NCBI GenBank assembly: GCA_947623455.1
Contig: OX392534.1
Location: 35,283,426 to 35,347,425 of the forward strand
Direction of reading: 5' to 3'
Source: Mimachlamys varia
Lineage: Eukaryota > Mollusca > Bivalvia > Pectinida > Pectinidae
Length of the DNA: 64,000 bases
A program made the position numbers and the translations under genes. Of the stretch, positions 24,011 to 35,200 are shown piece after piece (within the stretch, counting starts at the first letter, position 1; each line of letters begins with the position of its first letter). The notes beneath the pieces were generated by a model, which had not been told where the DNA came from, ran no database searches, and saw only the letters and a program-made list of their open reading frames with translations.

Positions 24011-25828
24011 TGTGCTAATACAGAATGCGTCGTGTTGTGTCACCACAACAAGTGTCATGCAATACGGTTAGTGCTGTGTTGGGCAAATACAATAAGTGTC
24101 GTGTTGTGCCTAAGCAACAAGTGTCGTATTGTGCTTGTACGGCAAGTGTCGTATTGTGCTTATACAAGTGTCGTATTGTGCTTATACAAAAAGTGTCGTA
24201 TTGTGCTTATACAACAAGTGTCGTATTGTGCTTATACAAAAAGTGTCGTATTGTACTTATACAACAAGTGTCGTATTGTACTTATGCAACAAGTGTCGTA
24301 TTGTACTTATACAACAAGTGTCGTATTGTACTTATACAACATGTGTCGTATTGTGGTTAGACAACAAGTGTCGTATTGTACTTATACAATAAGTGTCGTA
24401 TTGTCCTTGTACGGCAAGTGTCGTATTGTGCTTATACAACAAGTGTCGTATTGTGCTTATACAACAAGTGTCGTATTGTACTTATACAACAAGTGTCGTA
24501 TTGTACTTATACAATAAGTGTCGTATTGTCCTTGTACGGCAAGTGTCGTATTGTGCTTATACAACAAGTGTCGTATTGTGCTTATACAACAAGTGTCGTA
24601 TTGTGCTTATACAACAAGTGTCGTATTGTACTTATACAACAAGTGTCGTATTGTCCTTGTACGGCAAGTGTCGTATTGTGCTTATACAAAAAGTGTCGTA
24701 TTGTGCTTATACAAAAAGTGTCGTATTGTAATTATACAACAAGTGTCGTATTGTACTTATACAACAAGTGTCATATTGTGCTTATACAAAAAGTGTCGTA
24801 TTGTGCTTATACAACAAGTATCGTATTGTGCTTATACAACAAGTGTCGAATTGTGCTTATACAACAAGTGTCGTATTGTCCTTGTACGGCAAGTGTCGTA
24901 TTGGGTTTATACAACAAGTGTCGTATTGTGCTTATACAAACAGTGTCGTATTGTGCTTATACGAAAAGTGTCGTATTGTACTTATACAACAAGTGTCGTA
25001 TTGTACTTATACAACAAGTGTCGTATTAAACTTATACAACAAGTGTCGTATTGTACTTATACAACAAGTGTCGTATTGTACTTATACAACAAGTGTCGTA
25101 TTGTACTTATACAACAAGTGTCATATTGTGCTTATACAACAAGTGTCGTATTGTCCTTGTACGGCAAGTGTCGTATTGGGTTTATACAAAAAGTGTCGTA
25201 TTGTTCTTATACAACAAGTGTCGTATTGTCCTTGTACGGCAAGTGTCGTATTGTACTTATACAACAAGTGTCGTATTGTACTTATACAACAAGTGTCGTA
25301 TTGTACTTATACAACAAGTGTCGTATTGTACTTATACAACAAGTGTCGTATTGTACTTATACAACAAGTGTCGTATTGTACTTATACAACAAGTGTCGTA
25401 TTGTACTTACACAACAAGTGTCGTATTGGGTTTATACATTTAGTGTCGTGTTGTGTTTATACATTTAGTGTCGTGTTGTGTTTAGACATTAAGTGTCTTG
25501 TTGTGTTTATACATTAAGTGTCGTGTTGTGTTTAGACATTTAGTGTCGTGTTTATACATTAAGTGTCGTGTTGTGTTTATACATTAAGTGTCGTATTGTG
25601 TTTAGACATTTAGTGTCGTGTTGTGTTTATACATTTAGTGGTCGTGTTGTGTTTAGACATTTAGTGTCGTGTTGTGTTTATACATTAAGTGTCGTGTTGT
25701 GCTTATATATTAAGTGTCGTATTGTGTTTATACATTAAGTGTAATATTGTGTTTATACAACACGTGTCGTATTGTGTTTATACAACACGTGTCGTATTGT
25801 TTGTATTAAAAGTGTCGTGTTGTACTAA
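24010..25828. repeat. 25-bp satellite array, about 72 units
   Basis: Unit AAGTGTCGTATTGTACTTATACAAC (25 bp as 20+5) repeated head to tail with no register slip over most of the block. Variants carrying TCCTTGTACGGC recur at about 24405, 24530, 24655, 24880, 25155 and 25230, spaced by multiples of 25 (125, 125, 225, 275, 75). From about 25437 a second subtype with TTTATACATT and GTGTTGTG takes over, and both edges decay. The unit has no stop in any forward frame. As 25 is not a multiple of three, each frame cycles through the other two and gives the same 25-residue repeat, so overlapping long ORFs arise; these are not genes. Confidence 0.95.
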
Positions 25829-25834
25829 CACTCA

Positions 25835-26000
25835 TAGAATACTGAAGCGTGAACAAAACTACAATACAAACTAAAAACTAAAATTCTTTCAGACTAGGGG
25901 TGAAATAGGAACAACGGAAAGACTTACGCAGAGACCCCAGGAAACCACAGGAATATCTCTTTCATTGAGACAAAAATGGTGACCATCAAACTTGCGTATA
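25835..26000 (-). mobile_element. R1 copy inserted in the satellite
   Basis: ATAGAATACTGAAGCGTGAA, then AGACTAGGGGTGAAATAGG and GTGACCATCAAACTTG. Partly deleted internally. It separates the main 25-bp satellite from its decayed end at 26045. Confidence 0.7.
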
Positions 26001-26044
26001 GTCTACATCAAACTACATATCGCAAATCCCAGACGGCAAGTGTG

Positions 26045-26175
26045 AGGTTGACAACAAGTGTCGTATTGTGTTTCCCGAATGCAACAGATGTTGTATTATC
26101 CTGATAAAACATGTGTCATGTTATTCAAACATATCGAGTGCTGTGCTACATTGTATATTGTAACAATAAATGCCG
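26045..26175. repeat. Detached, decayed end of the 25-bp satellite
   Basis: ACAACAAGTGTCGTATTGTG is followed by four or five degenerate units at roughly 25-bp spacing (AACAGATGTTGTATT, ACATGTGTCATGTTATT, GAGTGCTGTGCTAC). It is cut off from the main array by a retroelement copy at 25835-26000. Confidence 0.7.
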
Positions 26176-27300
26176 TATGATCAATGTGCTTCTGATATCA
26201 ATCTACTCAAGTGAGAGTCCGTTAAACACAGGCTGTTTTCTGATAGAACCACTTTTCGTGATTAATGAATCATACTGTCATGTCTACCATTAACGTTTTG
26301 AAATTGAGTTTTTTTGAGATTTTCCCATGAACGGAAGTCCTTTGAAATGCCCTATAATTGTTGTACAGACACTATACATCAACGACATTAGAACATAACT
26401 AAACCAGACACCTTATAAGAGTAAGCATACATACTTTTCATCATTGTCATTCATTTAAGTTATCACCGTACTTAATTGTTTTTAAAAGTAATGTTGATTA
26501 ATCAGGATGTAAGATCTCTGAAGTCAAGTTAAATATTAAATTCAAAGTGGAAAAAAGGCATCCAAAAACAAATGAAATTAATTTTGCTTGACCACTTTTT
26601 ACTCGACTCGAGTTAGAAAATGTGATGTTCGTAAAATGTGCAATGTTTGCAAAATAAAACTGGTGACAGATTTTATTATGAAAACTACACACGGTTTATA
26701 ATGTGGAAAATTTATCAATCTACAGCACGGTTTAATTAAACATCGGCATTATATCGCCTTTGAGTTATAAATTTGATGACCAGATAGAACGGTAGGCAAA
26801 GTAAACTATAAAATGCGGGTAAGAATTTGAATGATGAATATCATTTTTTTTAAAACTACATCACTTTAATATTATTGGCTCGATATAGTTACATGTATAA
26901 GACACAACAAACGTTAAGATTTAATTTACTGGATTTTATTTTCATAAGCGAAGTCAGTTTTGATTAATCAGTAGAATAATAATAAAGCATTATATGTATC
27001 AATATGTACAACATGTGCATTTTTTGTATGTTACTCTTTCAACATATGAATAACAAGAAATGGAGAATTAGTTTTGTAATTTGAAAAATAATTTTGAAAA
27101 AATAATGTAGGACACCATGGCATTCTGAAAAACAGTTGATTCCTGCTAGCATCGAATTTGAGAAAAAAACAGCTAATTCGTAGAATTGATATACCTCACT
27201 TTTCCCCCTTTCATATGAGGGTATTCATATTGTAGGTCAAACATGTTTTGCAATTTTCATGCTGATAACACAATATGTATTGCTTGGAAACTGAAGAAAA
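26175..27300. other. Spacer, nothing recognised
   Basis: AT-rich, short random frames only. Confidence 0.5.
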
Positions 27301-27995
27301 AGTAAAGCCTTATACACAGGAACTGGATAATATGTGTTGCCGTGATTGGACGGAAACGTTAATCAAGGGCCATAACTCAGCCTACAGTGGCAATTGAACT
27401 TGGCAAGGCCCGTTAGGCAATTAACCTTATTATGAAGTTTCAAGGTAATCGGATATTTGTCGCCGTTATTGCACGGAAACTGCAGAACATGACATCGTTT
27501 TGTAAATCAAGAGACTTTAACTCCGCCAACATACACCATTTAAACGTGGCGATTTTAATTCGCCGAGCCCTTCAGGCATTTAACCGTGCCACCAAGTTTC
27601 AAGAAAATTAAATAATATTTGTTGCTGTTATCGCAAGGAAACGCTAGAAAATGACATATATTGTGAATGAAGGGACCATACCTCCGCCGAATAAAGTCTG
27701 CAAAAAAGTGGCCATCAAACATGGCCGTGTCCTTTAAACATTTTACCTGGTAACAAAGTTTTAAGAAAATCGGATAGTATTTGTTGCCGAAATTGCACGG
27801 AAACAAAAGAAAATGACATTTTCCATTAAGCAAAAGACCATTATTCCGCCAAAGGCCGAGTCCTTTAGGCATTTTAACTTTCAAGAAAATCTGATAACAT
27901 TTGTTGCAGTTAATACACGGAAATGAAGTGTGACAGACAGATAGACGGATAGACAGAAGGACAAACCCAAATTAAAATCCCCCGTTCGGTGAAAG
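27300..27995. repeat. Bivalve-type interspersed repeat with iterated modules
   Basis: Modules with ATTTGTTGCCG, TTGCACGGAAAC, AAGTTTCAAGAAAAT and GGCATTTAAC recur five times, then GACAGACAGATAGACGGATA and CCCGTTCGGTGAAAGCGGGG close the element. This sequence style is common in bivalve genomes. The ORF at 27555-27884 is a shadow of it. Confidence 0.75.
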
Positions 27996-28412
27996 CGGGG
28001 GATAACAACGTTGATTTTGACTACTTTTCTTGAAAACATTTATATGACAATTGCTAAACATTTCTAAAAAAAGGAAGTCGCTACCTCACCAATACAGTAT
28101 TGCTTCAAGGATATATTTATCCCTGGCCGTAACTTAAATGAATACAATTTCGTTATCATAAATCGTTTGCTTTTGTCCAATTTGCAACATCAACATGATA
28201 ATGACGTTATAGTCTGCAACGTTTTATATCTCAAAGAAAATGATACGATTAATTGACAGGACATGTTTTCAAGTAAAATCGACACTCAGCATTCATAATC
28301 GATCTACATAAAATTCAGACAAAACCTTTGAAAAGTTAATTTAATGAACATGTAATATTAGTTTATAAGCGTCTACAGTAACGACGACAGTTTTTATCAG
28401 TTCTAAATATTC

Positions 28413-29258
28413 TCAAATATGTTCAGTTGCTGGGCAACGATCATAGTCATTATCGACTTCCTCAGATTCATAACGAAAATTCTGCTTCCTCAACTCGTCA
28501 TAAACACCGTCGTCCTTACCATTAGTCTGGGCATGACCAACTCTTACATGATCATATTGATCAGAATGCCCATCCGTCTTTCTTAGTTTTTGTTCGTTTT
28601 TTCTATCGGTACCGAATCCGTTTTCTGTTTCTGATTGGGATTGTGCAAGTGTGTACATGCCGTTTTCCGAAATGTCTTCTTTCAACTTGTGTTGTAATAC
28701 AAAATAGTCGTCGCCTTGAATTCCTTTTACATCGCCATTTTCGGTTTCCGAAATGTCAGAGCCTTCCCTGGGCTTTTCACTTTCATCGACGAGAAAATAA
28801 TCTCCTGCTTCGGGTGAAAACGACTCTTTCATAGTCTGCATTGCTTCAACTCGTTCATTTACATCATTTTCAAGCACAAAGTAATTATTATGTGCATTAT
28901 TTTCTAAAGCAGGAGGTAACCGATTTGTTTTCTCTACGCTGAAAGAGTTTTCAGGAAAAGTTGTGGAATGTCCCGTCTTATCACCTGACACCTCTTTAGC
29001 AAGGTCATAATCATTGTTACCAGACGAAACATCTGCTTCAATCAAGAACTTTGCGTTTCCAGTTAATCCAGGAGCGGTCGGCATTGATTCCTGATCTTGG
29101 AACTTAAGTTGTCCACCGAAATTGGCATAACTATAGTCCTGTTCCCCCGTTGTATTAAGTTTCCTATCATCAGCCATGTCATAAGTGTGTTCGTCATTTC
29201 CGTTTCTTTCAAACCCTTCATTGTCATGACCGGAAGAAGTACGTCTATTTTCATTTTC
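28413..29258 (-). CDS. Receptor terminal exon: tyrosine-rich cytoplasmic tail
   Basis: An 846-nt phase 0 exon ending in a stop codon, preceded by the acceptor AATTCATTAG; it encodes 281 residues. The tail is acidic, low in hydrophobic residues and has no enzyme domain. Tyrosines stand in short motifs spread along it: Y-D-M-A, Y-A-N-F (a Grb2-type Y-x-N), Y-D-L-A, Y-F-V-L twice, Y-F-L-V, Y-T-L-A, Y-D-H-V, Y-D-E-L, Y-E-S-E and Y-D-R-C. Several fit Y-x-x-Leu/Val, but the residue two places before Tyr is usually Gly, Asn or Asp, so strict ITIM motifs are not met. The likely role is docking of SH2 proteins after phosphorylation (inference). Confidence 0.78.
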   Translation of the reverse strand, partial: ENENRRTSSGHDNEGFERNGNDEHTYDMADDRKLNTTGEQDYSYANFGGQLKFQDQESMPTAPGLTGNAKFLIEADVSSGNNDYDLAKEVSGDKTGHSTTFPENSFSVEKTNRLPPALENNAHNNYFVLENDVNERVEAMQTMKESFSPEAGDYFLVDESEKPREGSDISETENGDVKGIQGDDYFVLQHKLKEDISENGMYTLAQSQSETENGFGTDRKNEQKLRKTDGHSDQYDHVRVGHAQTNGKDDGVYDELRKQNFRYESEEVDNDYDRCPATEHI

Positions 29259-32200
29259 CTAATGAATTATGAACAAGAAAATTTAACAAATTTTATAAAA
29301 TATTCCATATACTTGTTTATAAAGTTTAATGAAATATTCATACCTATATCAAAATGTACAGTATGAAATGACGTGAATGTTTACATATAGTTTATCAAGC
29401 AAAGTCAATATTAAAACTAATAATACATACTAAAATAATTTTAATTGATCAGTAATCAAAGTCAGTTTTCATTTTCAGGGAACCATTTTTTATGAATGCT
29501 GCATTTTTTTTAAGTTTGGAGATGCAGTTTTAATTTTCATTTAAATTTTTGTGAATGTGTATTTAATCAAGTGACTTTGACTTAACGGGTGACATTCTAT
29601 TTATCTGTCACCCCAACTGAATTCATATCGACTGTATACTACATCTGGTAACAGTTCAATGCTTAAAAAGATCTTCAGTAAAATTACTTTATAAACATAG
29701 ATTTCACTTGGAAACTTTTACCTGTAAAACTCCATATGACGGGTTCTTTACGCAAGGTTCAGAGTCGTCTGCATGCTTTTTATTCCTAGAATAAACACAA
29801 AACTTATATAAATACTGATGTAATAATAATTAGTATACCTATCATTTTTTAACTAGAACACTGACACATATGTCCCCACCCACCCCGACCCCACATCTTA
29901 ATTATTCACAGTTATCGTGTCCTTGATAGTAAAGATAAATTTTGTAAATCCGTTAGTTGAAAAAACACATATCACAGTGTAACGCCATGATGAGGTTCTA
30001 AATGACAGACTGTTTGATTCCGACATTCCTCATCACAACCATTACAACCACCACGGTCTATATTTAGTATCAGTGGTTTGCTGGAGCTTCCATAACCACA
30101 GTTATCTCATTTGAGTAGTGGCACGGTATATAATATACACATTTTCGTAGTACCCGATTTGAAATTATACAGAACTAGTTTAATTTTACTTCTAAATTCA
30201 TAGATTAAAGTAGTTTCACCAACCTGACCTTTTTGCTTCTACATTAGTTGAGAAATTTTGGATTCACACCTTTTGGCCCCTAGCATCACTGAGGAGTTCT
30301 AAGAGTACGAAACAGCTGTATAATGCAGTTTAATTCTTATATTTTCGGCATACTGTATATATTACTAAATTTAAAAGGTGCAGCAAAAGTGTGTGTCACA
30401 TCATCTTTGACATAGACAGTGACGAAGAACAATCATAAGCCACTAAATGTTTATACTGTAATACAAATACTTCGGTTTCCTATATCTCCCCGGAAATGAA
30501 AGTGTGGCCAAATTAGCGTGCAAGGGAATTTTTGTTTCGATTCTTAAATAGATGTCAAACATACGCATCTATTTTTAGAAATACTTATAAGTCGACGGGG
30601 CCATAGGGAAAATTCGAGTTATCTGAGTATTCGAGTAACGTTAGTTTGAATGCTAGTGTAAAGCTTGGCCGGGACCGACAAAATACTTCGAATTAAGCAG
30701 GGTCGTTGAGTTATACGAGCTCGATATATAGCGGTTCTATTAAATCCTTTACAATTATCGCATGTTGATGAGGTCGATACATGGTTTTATCGATCAGGTC
30801 AGAGATGAATATGAAAAAAGAACTTTTTCTAGCTTTTTGTCAGACTATGGTTCAGTTTGACGTAGATTTGACGTCAAAACATGACATCAGTATGATGTTG
30901 TTATATTTATGTCTTATATACGTCAAATACTGGCCACCGACGTCCTCACTTGAATTTGACGTCAATATGACGTCATGCATGTTGGGATGCAATTTTATTA
31001 TTAAGTATCATCAGGTCGATATCAACTTTTTTTCTTGCTTTTTTCTATCGAATGGTATTGTTCCATTTTGTTTTCATCTTAAATAATAAAACGGTTTTTT
31101 ATACAGTTTAAGAAACTCTTTGTATTATTTTGATTGTTTCTATTGACAAAAGTCAAAAAGGTTCAATAAACAAAACATCATTAGTTTAAAATCAAAAATA
31201 AGAGTTAAGACAAGGATATATTTCCGACATTAAAATAATACAAAAATAGAATTCAAGGGAAGTTTATGGCCCGTAATAAATGTTAAGTGTTAATTATCTT
31301 TCAATGTCTTATTTTTTCCCGTTGAAAACACTGAAAGCTCAGACGACCGTCCATGCTTTTCATTAACATCTCGACTAGAGCCATTGTCTTTCAAACGCTT
31401 GAAAGGGTCGATACTTTACTCGTCATTTAAGTGTTGAATTGAGTACGAAATCAGTATGGCGTCATCAGGTTAATACGACATTTGGCAATGTTTTGCAGGT
31501 GTCAAGTCAATATTAATTCTAATAATAAATTGATATTTTTTACACTTTTAATTGGCTAAGATACAGTCGTGCAAAAAAAAAAGCTGGTAAAAAGGCTGGT
31601 TGACTGGGTGTTTCTAAAATCATAAATATGACGTAACGTCAAGAGCACAAAAGATCTTGGCACTGGTTGACAACAACAGTAATGGCAGACGGGAGGTTCA
31701 CCATTCTTACAAATAATTCTAAAGATGCTATTCTCGACGGCGTGGAGCCTAACAAATATCCAACACAGAAAACATCAACAGCTGTTAAAGTGTTCAGGAA
31801 GTATTTAATATTGTATTGTTATGATATTGTTTGAGAATTTGATTAAATGCCATTGAAAAAAAACCTTTCTCTTGTAGCCTGATTTCAAATAAAAAAATAT
31901 AAATTTATACTAAAACTATTATTGCCTTTTGATTTCGGTCGATACATGGTTTTATCGACCTGGAAAAAAATTCAACCTCGGACTTCGTCCTCGGTCGATA
32001 AAACCATGTATCGACCTCATCAAAAGGCTATAATTGTATATTACTGGTAACCATGTGCGACTAAATTGTCCAATGATTTAGGTAATGATATGAAATAATA
32101 CTACTATATGAAACCGATTAAGCAAGATGTTATAATAAACACAGGTAGTATAAAATTTACCTTTTTCTACGTCGTAAGCAGATAAACACCGTTACACCGC

Positions 32201-35200
32201 AGACAATCACTACAAGAGCTATCAAACTGCCTGCAATCGCCATTGTCGGTACACTCTCTCCATCGGACTTACGAGCCGCAGAAATATAATCTGAATGGAA
32301 ACAAGAACAGATTATTATAAATGTAAATTTGTTTATTTTTTTTTCTTATATTCGAGGACAAAATAGACGCTGTCTAAACAAAATATTAATGGAAAATTAG
32401 AAATGTCTGTGAGACATAAACGCCACTTCCCATATGAAATAAGTGTTCTGCATGCTTATTACATCAGACTGATTATGTATGCGAAGTTTGATGGCGATCG
32501 GATCAGTAGTTATTTAAATAAGCTGGTTACATTACCATGGGACGGGACGGGACGCATCTCGACGCGACGGGACGGACATGGGTAACACTATATGCCCTCC
32601 ATTTTATGACGGGGGCATACAAAGAGGGGAGGAGGTTAGTGGAAAAGCAGCAGAGGCAGGATGAGGATATAAAGGAACATGCAGAGGAGAAGGAGGAGAA
32701 CGGACACAGCATAGGAGAATGAGGGAAAGGAAGTACAGGAACAGGAAAAAGAGAAGGTGATTGAGAAGCAATAGCAGCAGGAGGAAAGGAAAGAAAACGA
32801 ATGCAGAGAGGAAAGGTGTGCATTTATTTGGTGGGTGGGTTGTTTTTACGTCCTATTAACAGAGTGTAAAGAAGGATGCAGAAAGGAAAGGGATGCATTT
32901 AGTTGGTTAATTTATTGATTGTTTTTACGTCCTATTAACAGCCAGGACCAGACGGAAGCAGGGAGTAATAACTACCATTATTAGAGACTCTGGTATGTGT
33001 CGGCCTGGGGACAGAACTCATAGCCTTAAGGCCCTCACAGGGCGCACGCTCTACTAGAGACCAAAAGTGAGGTTGTGGCAAGAGAAACATTAGAAACTAG
33101 AAAGTGGTTTAAGAAGAGGGAAAATATAAGATATCAAGTTAAGTCGCCTTCTACGATCATGCAATGATGGCAGCAGGTAGAAATCTTTCACCCTACCTGC
33201 AGGGTAGGAAAGGGGTGTGCAGAGAGGAAATGGGCGCAGAAAGGAACGGGGTGCAGAAGTAGTAACAGAAGAAGGAGATCAGTATGGGAGCAGCAAGAGA
33301 AGAAGCAAGAAGAGCATCAAGAGAAAAAGTAGAAGGAGAAAAAGAAGGAACAGGAGTAGATTCAGATTGAAGTGAGCATGAGAAACCGAAAAATGAGAAG
33401 AGGAAGAGGAGGAGGTAAACAAGGAGATTCAGACAATGGAATAGCTGGCGGTGAGGCGGAAAAAAAGAGCAAAAAGAGGCATACGATGAGGAGCAGAATA
33501 CGAGAAGGAGAAAATGGTATAAGACGAGGAAAGAATACGAGAAGGTGACGTGGCATAAGATGAAGTAAAGCATACGAGAAGGAGAGGTAGTATACGATGA
33601 GGAGCAGAATACGAGAAGGAGAAGTGGTATAAGATGTGGAGAAGAATACGAGAAGGTGACGTGGCATAAGATGAAGTAAAGCATACGAGAAGGAGAGGTG
33701 GTATACGATGAGGAGCAGAATACGAGAAGGAGAAGTGGTATAAGATGTGGAGAAGAATACGAGAAGGTGACGTGGCATAAGATGAAGTAAAGCATACGAG
33801 AAGGAGAGGTAGTATACGATGAGGAGCAGAATACGAGAAGGAGAAGTGGTATAAGATGTGGAGAAGAATACGAGAAGGTGACGTGGCATAAGATGAAGTA
33901 AAGCATACGAGAAGGAGAGGTGGTATACGATGAGGAGCAGAATACGAGAAGGAGAAGTGGTATAAGATGTGGAGAAGAATACGAGAAGGTGACGTGGCAT
34001 AAGATGAAGTAAAGCATACGAGAAGGAGAGGTAGTATACGATGAGGAGCAGAATACGAGAAGGAGAAGTGGTATAAGATGTGGAGAAGAATACGAGAAGG
34101 TGACGTGGCATAAGATGAAGTAAAGAATACGAGAAGGAGAGGTGGTATACGATTTGGAGCAGAATAGGAAAAGGAGAAGTGGTATAATATGAGGAAAAGA
34201 AAAAGGGGAGGAGAAGTGGTAAAAGATGAAGAAAAGAATACGAGAAGGAGAAGTGGTATAAGAATGAGGAGAAAGTTGAAAAGAGAAGAAGACACAGGAC
34301 GAGGAGGATGAGGAGAAGAGGGAATATGAGGCTTCCTTTACCTGCCCTTGTTGGCGTTGGTTCAAGTGTTGAGCTGTATGTAGTAAATTTGGAAATGGTA
34401 GATATATGTGTCTTTATTGAATGAGCAGTAGTTTCGGTTCTGGCGGCAGTAGACCAGGTAGATGATGTCGTCATCGGTGTTGTAGGAAGAGGTTCTGAAA
34501 ATTAAATTGAATAAAGATATATTTCAGAAAAGTATCTTAATTAGATATCTACTTACTTCTTAGAGAATTATTCGTTTCGTCTTTCAAGATTTTATTTTTG
34601 TGATCATTATTTGTTTGTTTTCTGTAGGTGCTCGGGTTGCATATTATTCAATATACAACTAACATGTATATACATGTAAAGCATCATTACTTTATTTTTT
34701 TCTATCTATAATTTAACATTCAAATATGTCTATAAGCTAGAAACAAAGTTTCATCATAATAATTCATCATATAGGTTTCCTTTTAAGCAACACTCGCTCT
34801 AAAGGGACTAAATGGTTTCATTTCGTTATTTTCCTTTAACTATCTGCTTTCAGGCAAGTGTTGTAGTATTTAAAATTATACTTTTTTCATAGTTACAGCA
34901 TTTGATATGCAAAAAATGTGAAAGCAACACGCAATGTTATGAATGCAGTCATTCGCTGTTTTGATCGGAGACAACCGAGTACATCATATATTAGTTCAGA
35001 ACCTCGTTTCCAGGCATTGCTTTTGTATGGCCAGAGTATATATACATACAAAATTTCATTTAAATCGGACAATACAAGGTGCACAACAGGACATCAGATT
35101 AATTATATATGCGAAGTTTGATGACAATCGCATCAGTGGTTATTTTATTAAGCTGGTTACATTACCATGGGACGGGACGGGACGCATCTCGACGCGACGG

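Larger units (their letters stand above)
32468..34757. repeat. Tandem segmental duplication, copy 1 (stalk exon plus intron)
   Basis: This block is repeated at 35098-36863 with very high identity, from the GCGAAGTTTGATG motif through the GACGGGACGGGACGC run, an SINE, a purine-rich tandem repeat, the stalk exon and a shared 3' border (TATAAGCTAGAAACAAAG). Copy 1 is longer mainly because the 111-bp repeat inside it is expanded. The duplication lies inside the receptor gene and doubled one exon. Confidence 0.85.

Noticed and set aside
24025..25517. Overlapping long plus-strand ORFs of up to 316 codons
   Set aside because: They are translations of the 25-bp satellite in its three frames and have no start context, splice sites or non-repeat sequence.
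24010..25828. CRISPR-like array
   Set aside because: There are no unique spacers; the 25-bp units are contiguous and the DNA is eukaryotic.
28643..29366. Plus-strand and out-of-frame ORFs across the receptor tail
   Set aside because: Shadows of the terminal receptor exon on the minus strand.
33193..34474. Three overlapping minus-strand ORFs of up to 390 codons, rich in Ser, Leu, Phe and Tyr
   Set aside because: They are readings of the 111-bp intron repeat, open because 111 is a multiple of three. Only the short stalk exon at 34342-34494 inside one of them is real.
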